A stretch of DNA of 15,736 nucleotides from DATLNF01 sp035536235. Lineage in GTDB: Bacteria > Actinomycetota > Actinomycetes > BP-191. A program made the translations under genes and the position numbers. How positions within the stretch are numbered: position 1 is the first letter of the stretch; the number at the start of each line of letters is the position of its first letter. The stretch lies in contig DATLOQ010000169.1 of NCBI GenBank assembly GCA_035536235.1, positions 1-15,736 of the forward strand, read 5' to 3'. Shown piece after piece: positions 1 through 6,565 of the stretch. The notes below the pieces were generated by a model. That model saw only the letters and a program-made list of their open reading frames with translations. It did no database searches and had not been told where the DNA came from.

Positions 1-996
1 TGACGACGACTCCGGCAGCGCAGCGGTGAGGTCGAGCAGCCCCGCCACGCGGCCCAGCGCAGCGGCTGCCCCGCTGAGCTCGTCGAGCCAGTCCGCGAGC
101 TCCTCCACGGGCTTGTAGACCGCGACGACCGCGAGAACCGCAGCAGTGACGGTGCCGACGGTGGCCCGGCCGGACCGGGCGAGCAGCGTCCCGGTCACGA
201 CGACGGCGAGCGTCGAGCCGGCCTGGAAGAGGATCAGCTGGGGGTAGAAGCGGTTGCGCAGGCGCATCATGCCGAGCAGCGAGCCCTGCACGTCGTCATT
301 GATGGCCCGGTAGTCCTCGGCTCTGTCCCGCATGCGGCCCGCGCCCTGCACGATGCGCACCCCGGAGACCGTCTCGCTCATCATGCCGAGTGCGTCGCTG
401 AGACGCGTGCGATAGCTCGCATAGACCGGAGTGATACGTCGGACCAGCCGTCGAGCGCGGATCCACACGGCCAGCAGCCCGATCAGACCGACGGCGGCCA
501 GCGGCAGCGACACGACCAGCAGCACGGTGACGGAGACGGCGAGCAGCGACACCGCCTGGACCACCCTCGGCACGCCCTGACGCAGAGCGTCGGAGAGCAC
601 CTCGATGTCGCTGGTGAGTCTCGTGACGAGGTCACCGCGCGTAGTGCCGCGCAGGTCACCCACGGAGAGGTGGAGGACCCGCTGTGCGCTCTGCGTGCGC
701 AGCTTCGCAAGGACGCCCTCGGCGACCACGCCGGAGAGCCGGACCCGCCACCAGCTCAGCAACCCGCCGACGACGGCCAGCACGGCCAGTGCTCCCGCTG
801 CCATGTCCACCGGTCGCGACTGACCGCGCCGCACACCGTCGTCGATCGCATGGCGGATCAGCAGCGGTGACGCCACCAGCGCCGCTGCCGAGAACAGCAC
901 CGCCACGGAGAGCAGCAGCAAGGTCCTCCGGTGGGGGCGCAGCAGTGCGCCGAGATGGCCGCGAAGCTCTGCACGCTGCAGGACGGGCAGGCTCAT
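1..996 (-). CDS. ABC exporter half-transporter, membrane domain (3' end outside window)
   Basis: Visible are 332 N-terminal residues from the ATG at 996; the frame stays open to base 1, so the nucleotide-binding domain lies outside the window. The sequence shows a type I ABC exporter transmembrane domain. Hydrophobic segments lie near residues 25-47 and 65-85 and as a pair near 145-185, with a further pair near 255-295. The coupling stretch around DLRGTTRGDLVTRLTSDIE is the usual exporter pattern after the second helix. The start overlaps the stop of the upstream exporter gene in an ATGA junction, so the two are translationally coupled and probably form a heterodimer. Known for the family: ATP-driven export of drugs, lipids or peptides across the inner membrane. 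The substrate cannot be told from the sequence. The family call is firm; the partnership is inferred from the overlap. Confidence 0.9.
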   Translation of the reverse strand, partial: MSLPVLQRAELRGHLGALLRPHRRTLLLLSVAVLFSAAALVASPLLIRHAIDDGVRRGQSRPVDMAAGALAVLAVVGGLLSWWRVRLSGVVAEGVLAKLRTQSAQRVLHLSVGDLRGTTRGDLVTRLTSDIEVLSDALRQGVPRVVQAVSLLAVSVTVLLVVSLPLAAVGLIGLLAVWIRARRLVRRITPVYASYRTRLSDALGMMSETVSGVRIVQGAGRMRDRAEDYRAINDDVQGSLLGMMRLRNRFYPQLILFQAGSTLAVVVTGTLLARSGRATVGTVTAAVLAVVAVYKPVEELADWLDELSGAAAALGRVAGLLDLTAALPESSS

Positions 997-2828
997 GTCG
1001 GCACCGCGGACGTCGTTGCGGCGTCCGGCACGTCCTCGATCGGGTCGTGCACAGCGTCGAGCAGATCGTGCTCCACGTGGGCATGGGCGAGCACCTCGCG
1101 GTACCCAGCGTGCGTGGCGAGCAGGTCGGCGTGCCGCCCCTGCCCGACGACGCGGCCGGCGACGAGCAGGAGCACGCTGTCGGCGAGGGCGAGGGTGGCC
1201 GGCCGATGGGTCACCACCACGATGGTGGCGTCGCGCTGCTCGGCCGTCATGGCCGCGATCACCGCAGCTTCGGTCTCAGCGTCTAGAGCCGATGTCGCGT
1301 CATCAAGCAGCAGGACCGCAGGCGCGGCGAGCAGCGCCCGGGCGATGGCGATCCGCTGGCGCTGCCCGCCCGAGAGCGTCATGCCACGTTCACCCAGCAT
1401 CGTGTCGTAGCCCTGGGGCAAGCGCGTGATGAAGCCCTCGGCGGCGGCCACTCGCGCCGCTCGCTCCACCTCACGGCGCCCAGCCGTGGGGCGGGCGAAA
1501 GCGATGTTCTCGGCGACCGTGCCGGCGAAGAGGACCGGGTCGTGCCCGACGAGGGCCACCCGACGTCGTACGTCAGTCAGCGCCAGCTCGCGTACGTCGA
1601 TGCCGCCCAGGCTGACGCGACCTGCGTCGGCGTCGTACTCCCGGCCGATGAGCTGCAGCAGTGTCGACTTGCCCGACGCCGTCGACCCGACGATCGCGAC
1701 CCGAGCTCCGGCCGGCACGTGAATGCTCACGTCGTCGATGACCGCTGGACCACCGCGGAAGCCGAATCGCACCCGGTGCAGCTCGATCGCGAGTGCGCCA
1801 GCAGCCGGGGGCAGGGCGTCCGGCTCAGCAGGGTCCTGCACGGTGCGCACCGCGTCGTAGACCGCGGCCAGGCGCTGCGCCGAGGCCAATCCCTTCTGCA
1901 CCGTGCCGACACGCTCTCCGACGACTCGCATGGGCCACACCAGCAGCCCGACGTAAGTGAGCGCCGCGAGCAGCTCGCCGAGGGTCATGCGACCGTCGAT
2001 AGTGCGGCGCCCGCCCACTGCGAGCGCGGCGGCCAGACTGAGCGCGGGGAGCACTTGGAGCAGCGAGTCGAGCACTGCGTCGAGCCGGTTCGCGGCGAGA
2101 CCTTTGACTTGTACGTCGGCAGCAGCGGCTTCGATGCGAGCGCCCTGCGCGCGCTCGGCGCCGAGTCCCTTGATCACCGCGAAGCCGGCCAGGGTCTCCT
2201 CCGCGCCGACCGTCGCATGGGCGATCGACTCCTGCAGCGCGGCAGCCCGGTCGCGTTGCGGACGGGCGCCCAACGTCACGACCACGACGAGCAGCCCCAT
2301 CGAGCCCACCACCACTGCGGCCACCACGAGGTCGACCGTGGCGAGCAAGGCAGTGATGACGAAGATGGAGGCGAGGAAGCCGATCGAGTGCGGGATGTGG
2401 TCGACGAGGCGGGCCATGTGCTCGGCGTCGCTCGTCGCGCGGGCAAGCAGCGATCCCGGCGAGACCTGGTCGTGGAAGGCCGCGTCGAGATGCTGCACAC
2501 GGTCGAGCAGTCGGTTCCGCACCGTCGCTCCGGTGCGGGCGAAGAGAGTGACGGCATTCTTGTGGCGGGTGCGCGACGCATAGGCTTCGGCACCCGCCAG
2601 CAGGACCAGCACCGCAGACCAGACTCCGACCGCTCGAAGGTCACCCCCGATCAGGCCGTCGTCGACGATCTGCGCCACGGCAAGTGGAGCGAGTGCCGCC
2701 GCCGCCTGCCAGCTGACCCCGGCGGCGACCCCACGCATGAGCTCGGGTCGGACGTCACGCAGCAGCGCACGGATCAGCCGCCAGCCCGCCCGTCGCGAGG
2801 CCGACTCCTCGAAGACGTGAGAGGGCAT
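993..2828 (-). CDS. ABC exporter half-transporter, complete (membrane + ATPase domains), degenerate ATP site
   Basis: A 611-residue type I ABC exporter subunit. The membrane domain spans about residues 15-330. The ATPase domain spans about 345-585: Walker A GSTASGKST (381-389), signature LSGGQ (485-489), Walker B LLLDD (506-510), D-loop SALD (513-516), and H-loop His541. Two catalytic positions are unusual. The Q-loop reads VGHDPVLF, with His429 where Gln is usual, and the catalytic Glu after Walker B is Asp510. Such substitutions mark the degenerate site of heterodimeric exporters such as TM287/288. The partner is the overlapping gene ending at 996. The ATG at 2828 is preferred because it leaves a normal-length N-terminus before the first helix; AGGA lies only about 3 nt upstream. 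An ATG at 2894 is also in frame, and the frame stays open to 3287, but that extension is low-complexity Ala/Ser/Arg and not exporter-like. Confidence 0.93.
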   Translation of the reverse strand: MPSHVFEESASRRAGWRLIRALLRDVRPELMRGVAAGVSWQAAAALAPLAVAQIVDDGLIGGDLRAVGVWSAVLVLLAGAEAYASRTRHKNAVTLFARTGATVRNRLLDRVQHLDAAFHDQVSPGSLLARATSDAEHMARLVDHIPHSIGFLASIFVITALLATVDLVVAAVVVGSMGLLVVVVTLGARPQRDRAAALQESIAHATVGAEETLAGFAVIKGLGAERAQGARIEAAAADVQVKGLAANRLDAVLDSLLQVLPALSLAAALAVGGRRTIDGRMTLGELLAALTYVGLLVWPMRVVGERVGTVQKGLASAQRLAAVYDAVRTVQDPAEPDALPPAAGALAIELHRVRFGFRGGPAVIDDVSIHVPAGARVAIVGSTASGKSTLLQLIGREYDADAGRVSLGGIDVRELALTDVRRRVALVGHDPVLFAGTVAENIAFARPTAGRREVERAARVAAAEGFITRLPQGYDTMLGERGMTLSGGQRQRIAIARALLAAPAVLLLDDATSALDAETEAAVIAAMTAEQRDATIVVVTHRPATLALADSVLLLVAGRVVGQGRHADLLATHAGYREVLAHAHVEHDLLDAVHDPIEDVPDAATTSAVPT

Positions 2829-2878
2829 GATTCCTGGATCATCCCAAGCCGCGGCTGGGGACGCGACCGGATTGCCAG

Positions 2879-2900
2879 CAGGTGACAGCACCATCACCTG
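2879..2900. promoter_or_regulatory. Inverted repeat, candidate operator between divergent genes
   Basis: CAGGTGA and TCACCTG form perfect 7-bp arms around an 8-nt spacer (CAGCACCA). The repeat lies 51-72 bp upstream of the exporter start at 2828 and about 100 bp upstream of the divergent gene at 3004. Size and symmetry suit a dimeric repressor such as a TetR- or MarR-type protein, which often control exporters. No regulator gene is in the window and no clear -35/-10 pair is visible next to it, so this is a candidate only. If the exporter started at 2894, the repeat would overlap its start codon. Confidence 0.35.
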
Positions 2901-3003
2901 GCGCCTGCCGAATACGCCTGACGCTTCGCTGCCTACGGGCCTGGTCGCGGCGCGACCACTCGGCCGCACTGCGGAGCGGGCCGCGGCAGTGTAGGAAGGC
3001 GCC

Positions 3004-3351
3004 ATGACCGCCTCCCGACCGCCCCGCCTGCGGCCCGTGCCGTCCGAGGTGGCGGACGGGGTGGCCGCCCCCACAGCGTCGACGGCTGAGGCGGAGCTGC
3101 TCCAGCGTCTCGGTGAGGCGCTAGCGGCGCTGCCGCAGGCCGAGCGGGCCGCGGCCGTCGTCGCCTTCGGCCTCGGCGAGGGCACCGACGGGGTGGCGAC
3201 TGAGCTGTCGCTGTCGGCCGACGACGCAGACGCCCTCACCCGAAGCGCCCTGCAGCTGCTCCGGGCCGCGCTGGCGGACGCGGACACCGACTCCGGGGAG
3301 CTCTACTCCCGACTCACGGCGGGTCGGCGTACCGCCGCTCCCGCCGACTGA
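3004..3351 (+). CDS. Small sigma-factor region 4-like protein
   Basis: A 115-residue protein with a good ribosome binding site (AGGAAGG at 2993-2999, 4 nt before ATG). After a Pro/Ala-rich N-terminus, residues about 28-95 resemble the helix-turn-helix region 4 of sigma-70 factors. There is an EAL-AALPQAER-like helix start, then GVATELSLSADDADALTRSALQLLR in the place of the DNA-reading helices (quoted here in loose outline; it occupies about residues 62-88). Region 2, which binds core polymerase and the -10 element, is absent, so it is not a complete sigma factor. It could be a DNA-binding accessory protein, a sigma-derived regulator, or a conserved actinobacterial hypothetical protein. It is divergent from the ABC exporter and followed by a strong hairpin, so it is probably a single-gene transcript. 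The coding call is good; the function is uncertain. Confidence 0.72.
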   Translation: MTASRPPRLRPVPSEVADGVAAPTASTAEAELLQRLGEALAALPQAERAAAVVAFGLGEGTDGVATELSLSADDADALTRSALQLLRAALADADTDSGELYSRLTAGRRTAAPAD

Positions 3352-3409
3352 GCCGACACTCAGCCCAGTTTCCGGCTCCTCCCACCACGGCTAGCAGCCC
3401 TGGTCAGCA

Positions 3410-3443
3410 CAGCAGCCCCGGACGCGAACGTCCGGGGCTGCTG
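3410..3443 (+). terminator. Perfect GC-rich hairpin after the sigma-like gene
   Basis: The arms AGCAGCCCCGGACG (3411-3424) and CGTCCGGGGCTGCT (3429-3442) are exact complements around a CGAA tetraloop, and C3410/G3443 add a fifteenth pair. It sits 58 bp after the stop at 3351. There is no T-run on either side, so it is not a classic intrinsic terminator. Actinobacterial terminators often lack the U-tract, which makes termination the likeliest role. Confidence 0.6.
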
Positions 3444-3631
3444 AGTGCCGATTCCGCCAGGTCGCCTCACGGCGCTGCGTCGCTCGTAGCGACAGGGTTG
3501 GGTCCGGGGGCCATGAGCGGGTCGACACACGCCTTATCGACGCCAGGCCAGGCTACCTGAAACCGAGGTCGCCGTACGCCGGTCGGGCTCCATCAGTTCC
3601 TGGATCCTCGGAGGTCGCCGGCGCGGCGTCG

Positions 3632-3637
3632 TACGGT
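3632..3637 (+). promoter_or_regulatory. Candidate -10 element for leaderless DUF2203 transcript
   Basis: TACGGT fits the actinobacterial TANNNT -10 pattern and ends 6 nt before the GTG at 3644. No Shine-Dalgarno is visible in the preceding 20 bases. That combination is typical of leaderless mRNAs, in which the start codon is the first transcribed base. No convincing -35 hexamer is present. I see nothing else of note in the gene-free stretch 3444-3631. Confidence 0.35.
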
Positions 3638-3643
3638 GTCGAT

Positions 3644-4006
3644 GTGCCCACCCTCTACTCGGTCGCCCAGGCCCGGCTGCGGCTCGCTTCGCTGCAGCCC
3701 TCCCTGGCCGAGATCGTCGCCTTGCGGGCGGACACCGCGGAGCTGCAGATGTCGCTGCAGGGCGGGCCGCCGACCGACCTCGGTGGGCTCCCCGAGCTCA
3801 AGGCCGCGCAGGCCCGCCTGGACGAGCTGCTGTCGGCGCTCGCCGACGGAGATGTGCAGGTGAAGGGCATCGCGCCGCTCCTGCTGGACTTCCCGGCCGA
3901 GCTCGACGGTGAGTCGGTCCTGCTGTGCTGGGTCGAGGGGGAGGTCGACCTCGGCTGGTACCACCGAAGCGACCTCGGCTTCCTGGGCCGGCGCCCGCTC
4001 CCCTAG
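3644..4006 (+). CDS. DUF2203 family protein
   Basis: A 120-residue protein starting with GTG. It matches the DUF2203 pattern. The N-terminus reads TLYSVAQARLRLASLQPSL, in place of the usual T-x-x-EA-LP-L opening. A central helix rich in Leu/Glu/Ala (about 50-67) precedes the VQVKGI segment (71-76) and the LLDFPA segment (80-85). The conserved C-terminus is LLCWVEGEVDLGWYH (93-107) followed by LGFLGRRPL (111-119). The family has no established function. The protein is soluble, with no signal peptide or membrane helix. The start is the first codon that keeps the conserved opening; it lacks a Shine-Dalgarno, consistent with leaderless expression. It ends 6 bp from the tail of the convergent flavoprotein gene. 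Confidence 0.85.
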   Translation: MPTLYSVAQARLRLASLQPSLAEIVALRADTAELQMSLQGGPPTDLGGLPELKAAQARLDELLSALADGDVQVKGIAPLLLDFPAELDGESVLLCWVEGEVDLGWYHRSDLGFLGRRPLP

Positions 4007-4012
4007 TGCCGG

Positions 4013-4489
4013 TCACCGTCGGAACGACTTGCGGCCGCGGTCGGCTCGCCAGCTGTCGATGACTAAGTGGTCTTTCGCCTCGCCGAGACGGACGACGACC
4101 ACCTCGGTGATGTCGACCCGGAACAGCTCGAACGCATCAGTCGCCGGTGGCTGCTCCGGGTCCTCCGCGAAAGCGGCGAAGTCCGAGGGCGCGCGGGTCT
4201 GGCTCACGACGCCGGCGACCTTCGCGTCGCCGGTCCATGAGTCGGCATCCTCGGATGCGCTGTGGACTGCCACCCGCGGATCGCGGCGCAGGTCATCGAA
4301 GCGCCGAGCGCCGTTCATCCCAGCCAGCCACATCTCCCCGGATCGCAACGTGACCTCAGTGCCGCTGATTCGCGGCGCACCGCCGCGGCGGATGGTGGCC
4401 ATCGTGAGGTGCTTGTGCGCCGTCAGTCGGGACTCGGCCAGCGCGGCCAGATCAGGGGCAGCGTCGCAGAACTCGCGCCACGTAGTCAT
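4013..4489 (-). CDS. Pyridoxamine 5'-phosphate oxidase-like (PNPOx) flavoprotein
   Basis: A 158-residue protein from the ATG at 4489. It has the split beta-barrel pattern of small PNPOx-like proteins. A helix (about 5-23) leads into HLTMATIRRGGAPRISGTEV (27-46), then EMWLAGMNGARRFDDLRRDPRVAVHSAS (52-79). That stretch contains the usual flavin-binding sheet and the K/R-x-x-DL-RDPRVA box. Barrel strands follow around 88-96 and 121-136. Relatives bind FMN or F420 and reduce small substrates or act on heme; which applies here cannot be told. It is soluble. The frame is open far upstream but overlaps the divergent PAC2 gene, so those upstream codons are rejected. No clear Shine-Dalgarno precedes the chosen ATG. 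It is divergent from the PAC2 gene, with only 48 bp between the starts. Confidence 0.83.
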   Translation of the reverse strand: MTTWREFCDAAPDLAALAESRLTAHKHLTMATIRRGGAPRISGTEVTLRSGEMWLAGMNGARRFDDLRRDPRVAVHSASEDADSWTGDAKVAGVVSQTRAPSDFAAFAEDPEQPPATDAFELFRVDITEVVVVRLGEAKDHLVIDSWRADRGRKSFRR

Positions 4490-4537
4490 GGGACGATGGT
4501 GCCAAGCCTGTTCGCCACGTAGCAACCGGAGATCCCC

Positions 4538-5446
4538 GTGCCGCTGGACCCGCGCGAGCTCTACCAGCTCGAGCCCGACCTGCCCGACCTGGGCCGGCCG
4601 GTGCTCGTGCAGGCCCTCGACGGGTTCGTCGACGCCGGGGCGGCCCGCCAGCTCGCGCGTGCGCACCTGTTCGCCTCGGGTGAGTCGAGCAAGGTGGCGA
4701 CCTTCGATGTCGACCAGCTGCTCGACTACCGCGCCAGACGGCCGCCGATGGTCTTCGTCGAGGACCACTGGGAGAGCTACGAGGCGCCCGAGCTCGCCGT
4801 CCTCGCCTTGACGGACGACGCAGGTACGCCGTACCTCGTGCTGACCGGTCCAGAGCCGGACTACCAGTGGGAGCGGTTCGTCGGCGCGGTGCGCCTGCTC
4901 GCCGAGGAGCTCGACATCCGGCTCTCCATCGGGCTGAACGCCATCCCGATGGGAGTCCCGCACACCCGACCGGTCGGGGTCATCGCGCACGCCAGCCGCC
5001 CGGAGATCGTGGCCAGCTTCGAGCCGTGGGTGGCGGCGGTCCAGGTGCCGGGCGCGGCCGGCCACCTCATCGAGTACCGGCTGGGGCAGGCGGGCCGGGA
5101 CGCGGCGGGCTTCGCGGTGCACGTGCCGCACTACGTCGCGCAGGCCGAGTACCCGGCCGCCGCCGAGATGCTGCTGCAGTCCGTGTCGCGCATCTCGGGC
5201 CTCGTGCTGCCCACCGCTGCGCTCGCCGAGGCGGCGGTCGAGACCCGCCGGCTCATCGACGAGCAGGTCGGTCAATCCGACGAGGTGGCGACCATCGTGC
5301 ATGCACTCGAGGAGCAGTACGACGCCTTCGTCGCGGGCCGCGGCCGGTCGCTCCTCGCGGACGGGAGCACCTTGCCGACGGCGGACGAGATCGGTGCTGA
5401 GCTCGAGCGCTTCCTCGCCGAGCAGGGCCGGCCCGGCGAGCTCTGA
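4538..5446 (+). CDS. PAC2 family protein (proteasome-assembly-chaperone-like)
   Basis: A 302-residue protein from a GTG at 4538, with CCGGAGA upstream as a ribosome binding site. The PAC2 fold is recognised by several segments. These are the opening PVLVQALDGFVDAGAAR (20-36), TFDVDQLLDYRARRPPMVF (54-72), and the strand-loop YLVLTGPEPDYQWERF (98-113). Next come GLNAIPMGVPHTRPVGVIAHAS (131-152) and a C-terminal helical extension rich in Glu/Arg/Ala ending near 300. Eukaryotic PAC2 proteins chaperone 20S proteasome assembly. Many actinobacteria carry both PAC2-like proteins and proteasomes, but the bacterial role is not settled. It is soluble and has no enzyme motif that I can see. It lies 81 bp upstream of the aldolase gene on the same strand. 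Confidence 0.85.
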   Translation: MPLDPRELYQLEPDLPDLGRPVLVQALDGFVDAGAARQLARAHLFASGESSKVATFDVDQLLDYRARRPPMVFVEDHWESYEAPELAVLALTDDAGTPYLVLTGPEPDYQWERFVGAVRLLAEELDIRLSIGLNAIPMGVPHTRPVGVIAHASRPEIVASFEPWVAAVQVPGAAGHLIEYRLGQAGRDAAGFAVHVPHYVAQAEYPAAAEMLLQSVSRISGLVLPTAALAEAAVETRRLIDEQVGQSDEVATIVHALEEQYDAFVAGRGRSLLADGSTLPTADEIGAELERFLAEQGRPGEL

Positions 5447-5488
5447 GCGTGCCGGAAGCCGCATGTTCCGCTCCTCCGCGCGCCGCGC

Positions 5489-5494
5489 TAGCCT
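5489..5494 (+). promoter_or_regulatory. Candidate -10 element upstream of aldolase
   Basis: TAGCCT, an actinobacterial TANNNT hexamer, lies 33 nt before the GTG at 5528. TTCCGC (5465-5470) sits 18 nt upstream as a weak -35. The 81-bp gap after the PAC2 gene leaves room for an independent promoter. Evidence is the motif and its position only. Confidence 0.3.
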
Positions 5495-5527
5495 GATCGA
5501 CGCCCGGACCCGGCCGAGAGGAACGAC

Positions 5528-6559
5528 GTGCCCATCGCATCCCCTGAGACCTACCGCGCCATGCTCGACGCCGCGCGGGCCGGGCGCTACGCCTACCCGG
5601 CGATCAACGTCACGTCGTCGTCCACCCTCAACGCCGCCCTCGCCGGATTCGCCGAGGCGGAGAGCGACGGGATCATCCAGGTCAGCACGGGCGGTGGGGA
5701 GTTCCTCTCCGGCCAGCGGGTCAAGGACATGGCCCTCGGTGGCGCGGCACTGGCGGACTACGCCCGGCGGGTCGCCGCGCGCTACAGCGTCAACATCGCC
5801 CTGCACACCGACCACTGCCCGGCCGACAAGCTCGACGGGTTCATGCGCCCGCTGATGGCCGAATCCGCAGAGCGTCACAAGTCGGGTCAGGGCCCGCTCT
5901 TCCAGAGCCACATGTTCGACGGCTCAGCGCTGCCGCTCGAGGAGAACCTGACGATCGCCGAGCAGCTCCTGGAGGAGTGCGCAGCGATGGACGTCATCCT
6001 CGAGATCGAGGCCGGCGTAGTCGGTGGCGAGGAAGATGGAGTCGACAACGAGGGCGTCCCCAACGAGAAGCTCTACACGACTCCCGAGGACATGCTGGCG
6101 GTGGCCGAACGGCTGGGCACCGGCGACCGCGGCCGCTACATCCTCGCCGCGACCTTCGGCAACGTGCACGGCGTCTACAAGCCCGGCAACGTCAAGCTGC
6201 GACCGACGATCCTGCGCGACGGTCAGCAGGCGGTCACGGACAAGTACGGCGAGGCGGCGGCCTTCGACTTGGTCTTCCACGGCGGCAGCGGTTCGCTCCT
6301 CGAGGAGATCCGCGAGACGATCGACTACGGCGTCATCAAGATGAACATCGACACCGACACGCAGTACGCCTACACCCGCCCGATCGCCGGCCACATGCTG
6401 AGCAACTACGACGGCGTGCTCAAGGTCGACGGCGAGGTCGGGTCCAAGAAGGTCTACGACCCACGCTCCTACGGCAAGGCCGCCGAGGCGAGCATGGCTG
6501 CGCGCGTTGTCCAAGGGTGCGAGGACCTGCGCTCGACGGGCAAGTCGATCAGCACGTAA
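5528..6559 (+). CDS. fba: Class II fructose-bisphosphate aldolase
   Basis: A 343-residue, zinc-dependent aldolase that reversibly cleaves fructose 1,6-bisphosphate to dihydroxyacetone phosphate and glyceraldehyde 3-phosphate in glycolysis and gluconeogenesis. It is cytosolic. Visible motifs are YPAINVTSSS (23-32), the catalytic and metal-binding HTDHC (93-97, with Asp95 and zinc His96), and EIEAGVVGGEEDGVDNEG (159-176). Others are TFGNVHGVYKPG (209-220, zinc His214), HGGSGS (251-256, zinc His251 and phosphate-binding loop), and NIDTDTQ (273-279). All expected active-site residues are present, and the length matches the long class IIa type. The GTG start has GAGAGGAA immediately upstream at good spacing. 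The stop lies only 6 bp from the end of the convergent beta-propeller gene, and no terminator hairpin is visible there, so the two transcripts may overlap. Confidence 0.97.
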   Translation: MPIASPETYRAMLDAARAGRYAYPAINVTSSSTLNAALAGFAEAESDGIIQVSTGGGEFLSGQRVKDMALGGAALADYARRVAARYSVNIALHTDHCPADKLDGFMRPLMAESAERHKSGQGPLFQSHMFDGSALPLEENLTIAEQLLEECAAMDVILEIEAGVVGGEEDGVDNEGVPNEKLYTTPEDMLAVAERLGTGDRGRYILAATFGNVHGVYKPGNVKLRPTILRDGQQAVTDKYGEAAAFDLVFHGGSGSLLEEIRETIDYGVIKMNIDTDTQYAYTRPIAGHMLSNYDGVLKVDGEVGSKKVYDPRSYGKAAEASMAARVVQGCEDLRSTGKSIST

Positions 6560-6565
6560 GCCAGG

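Noticed and set aside
1542..2885. Long open frame on the plus strand opposite the exporter
   Set aside because: It is antisense to a clear ABC transporter; its translation is rich in Arg/His/Gly with no domain. High-GC genes commonly leave such open antisense frames.
2829..3287. N-terminal extension of the exporter frame on the minus strand
   Set aside because: The frame is open, but it encodes Ala/Ser/Arg-rich low-complexity sequence and runs antisense through the small sigma-like gene, which has a better ribosome binding site and recognisable features.
4490..5911. Upstream extension of the PNPOx-like gene on the minus strand
   Set aside because: It runs antisense through the PAC2 gene and into the aldolase gene; the PNPOx domain begins just after the ATG at 4489.
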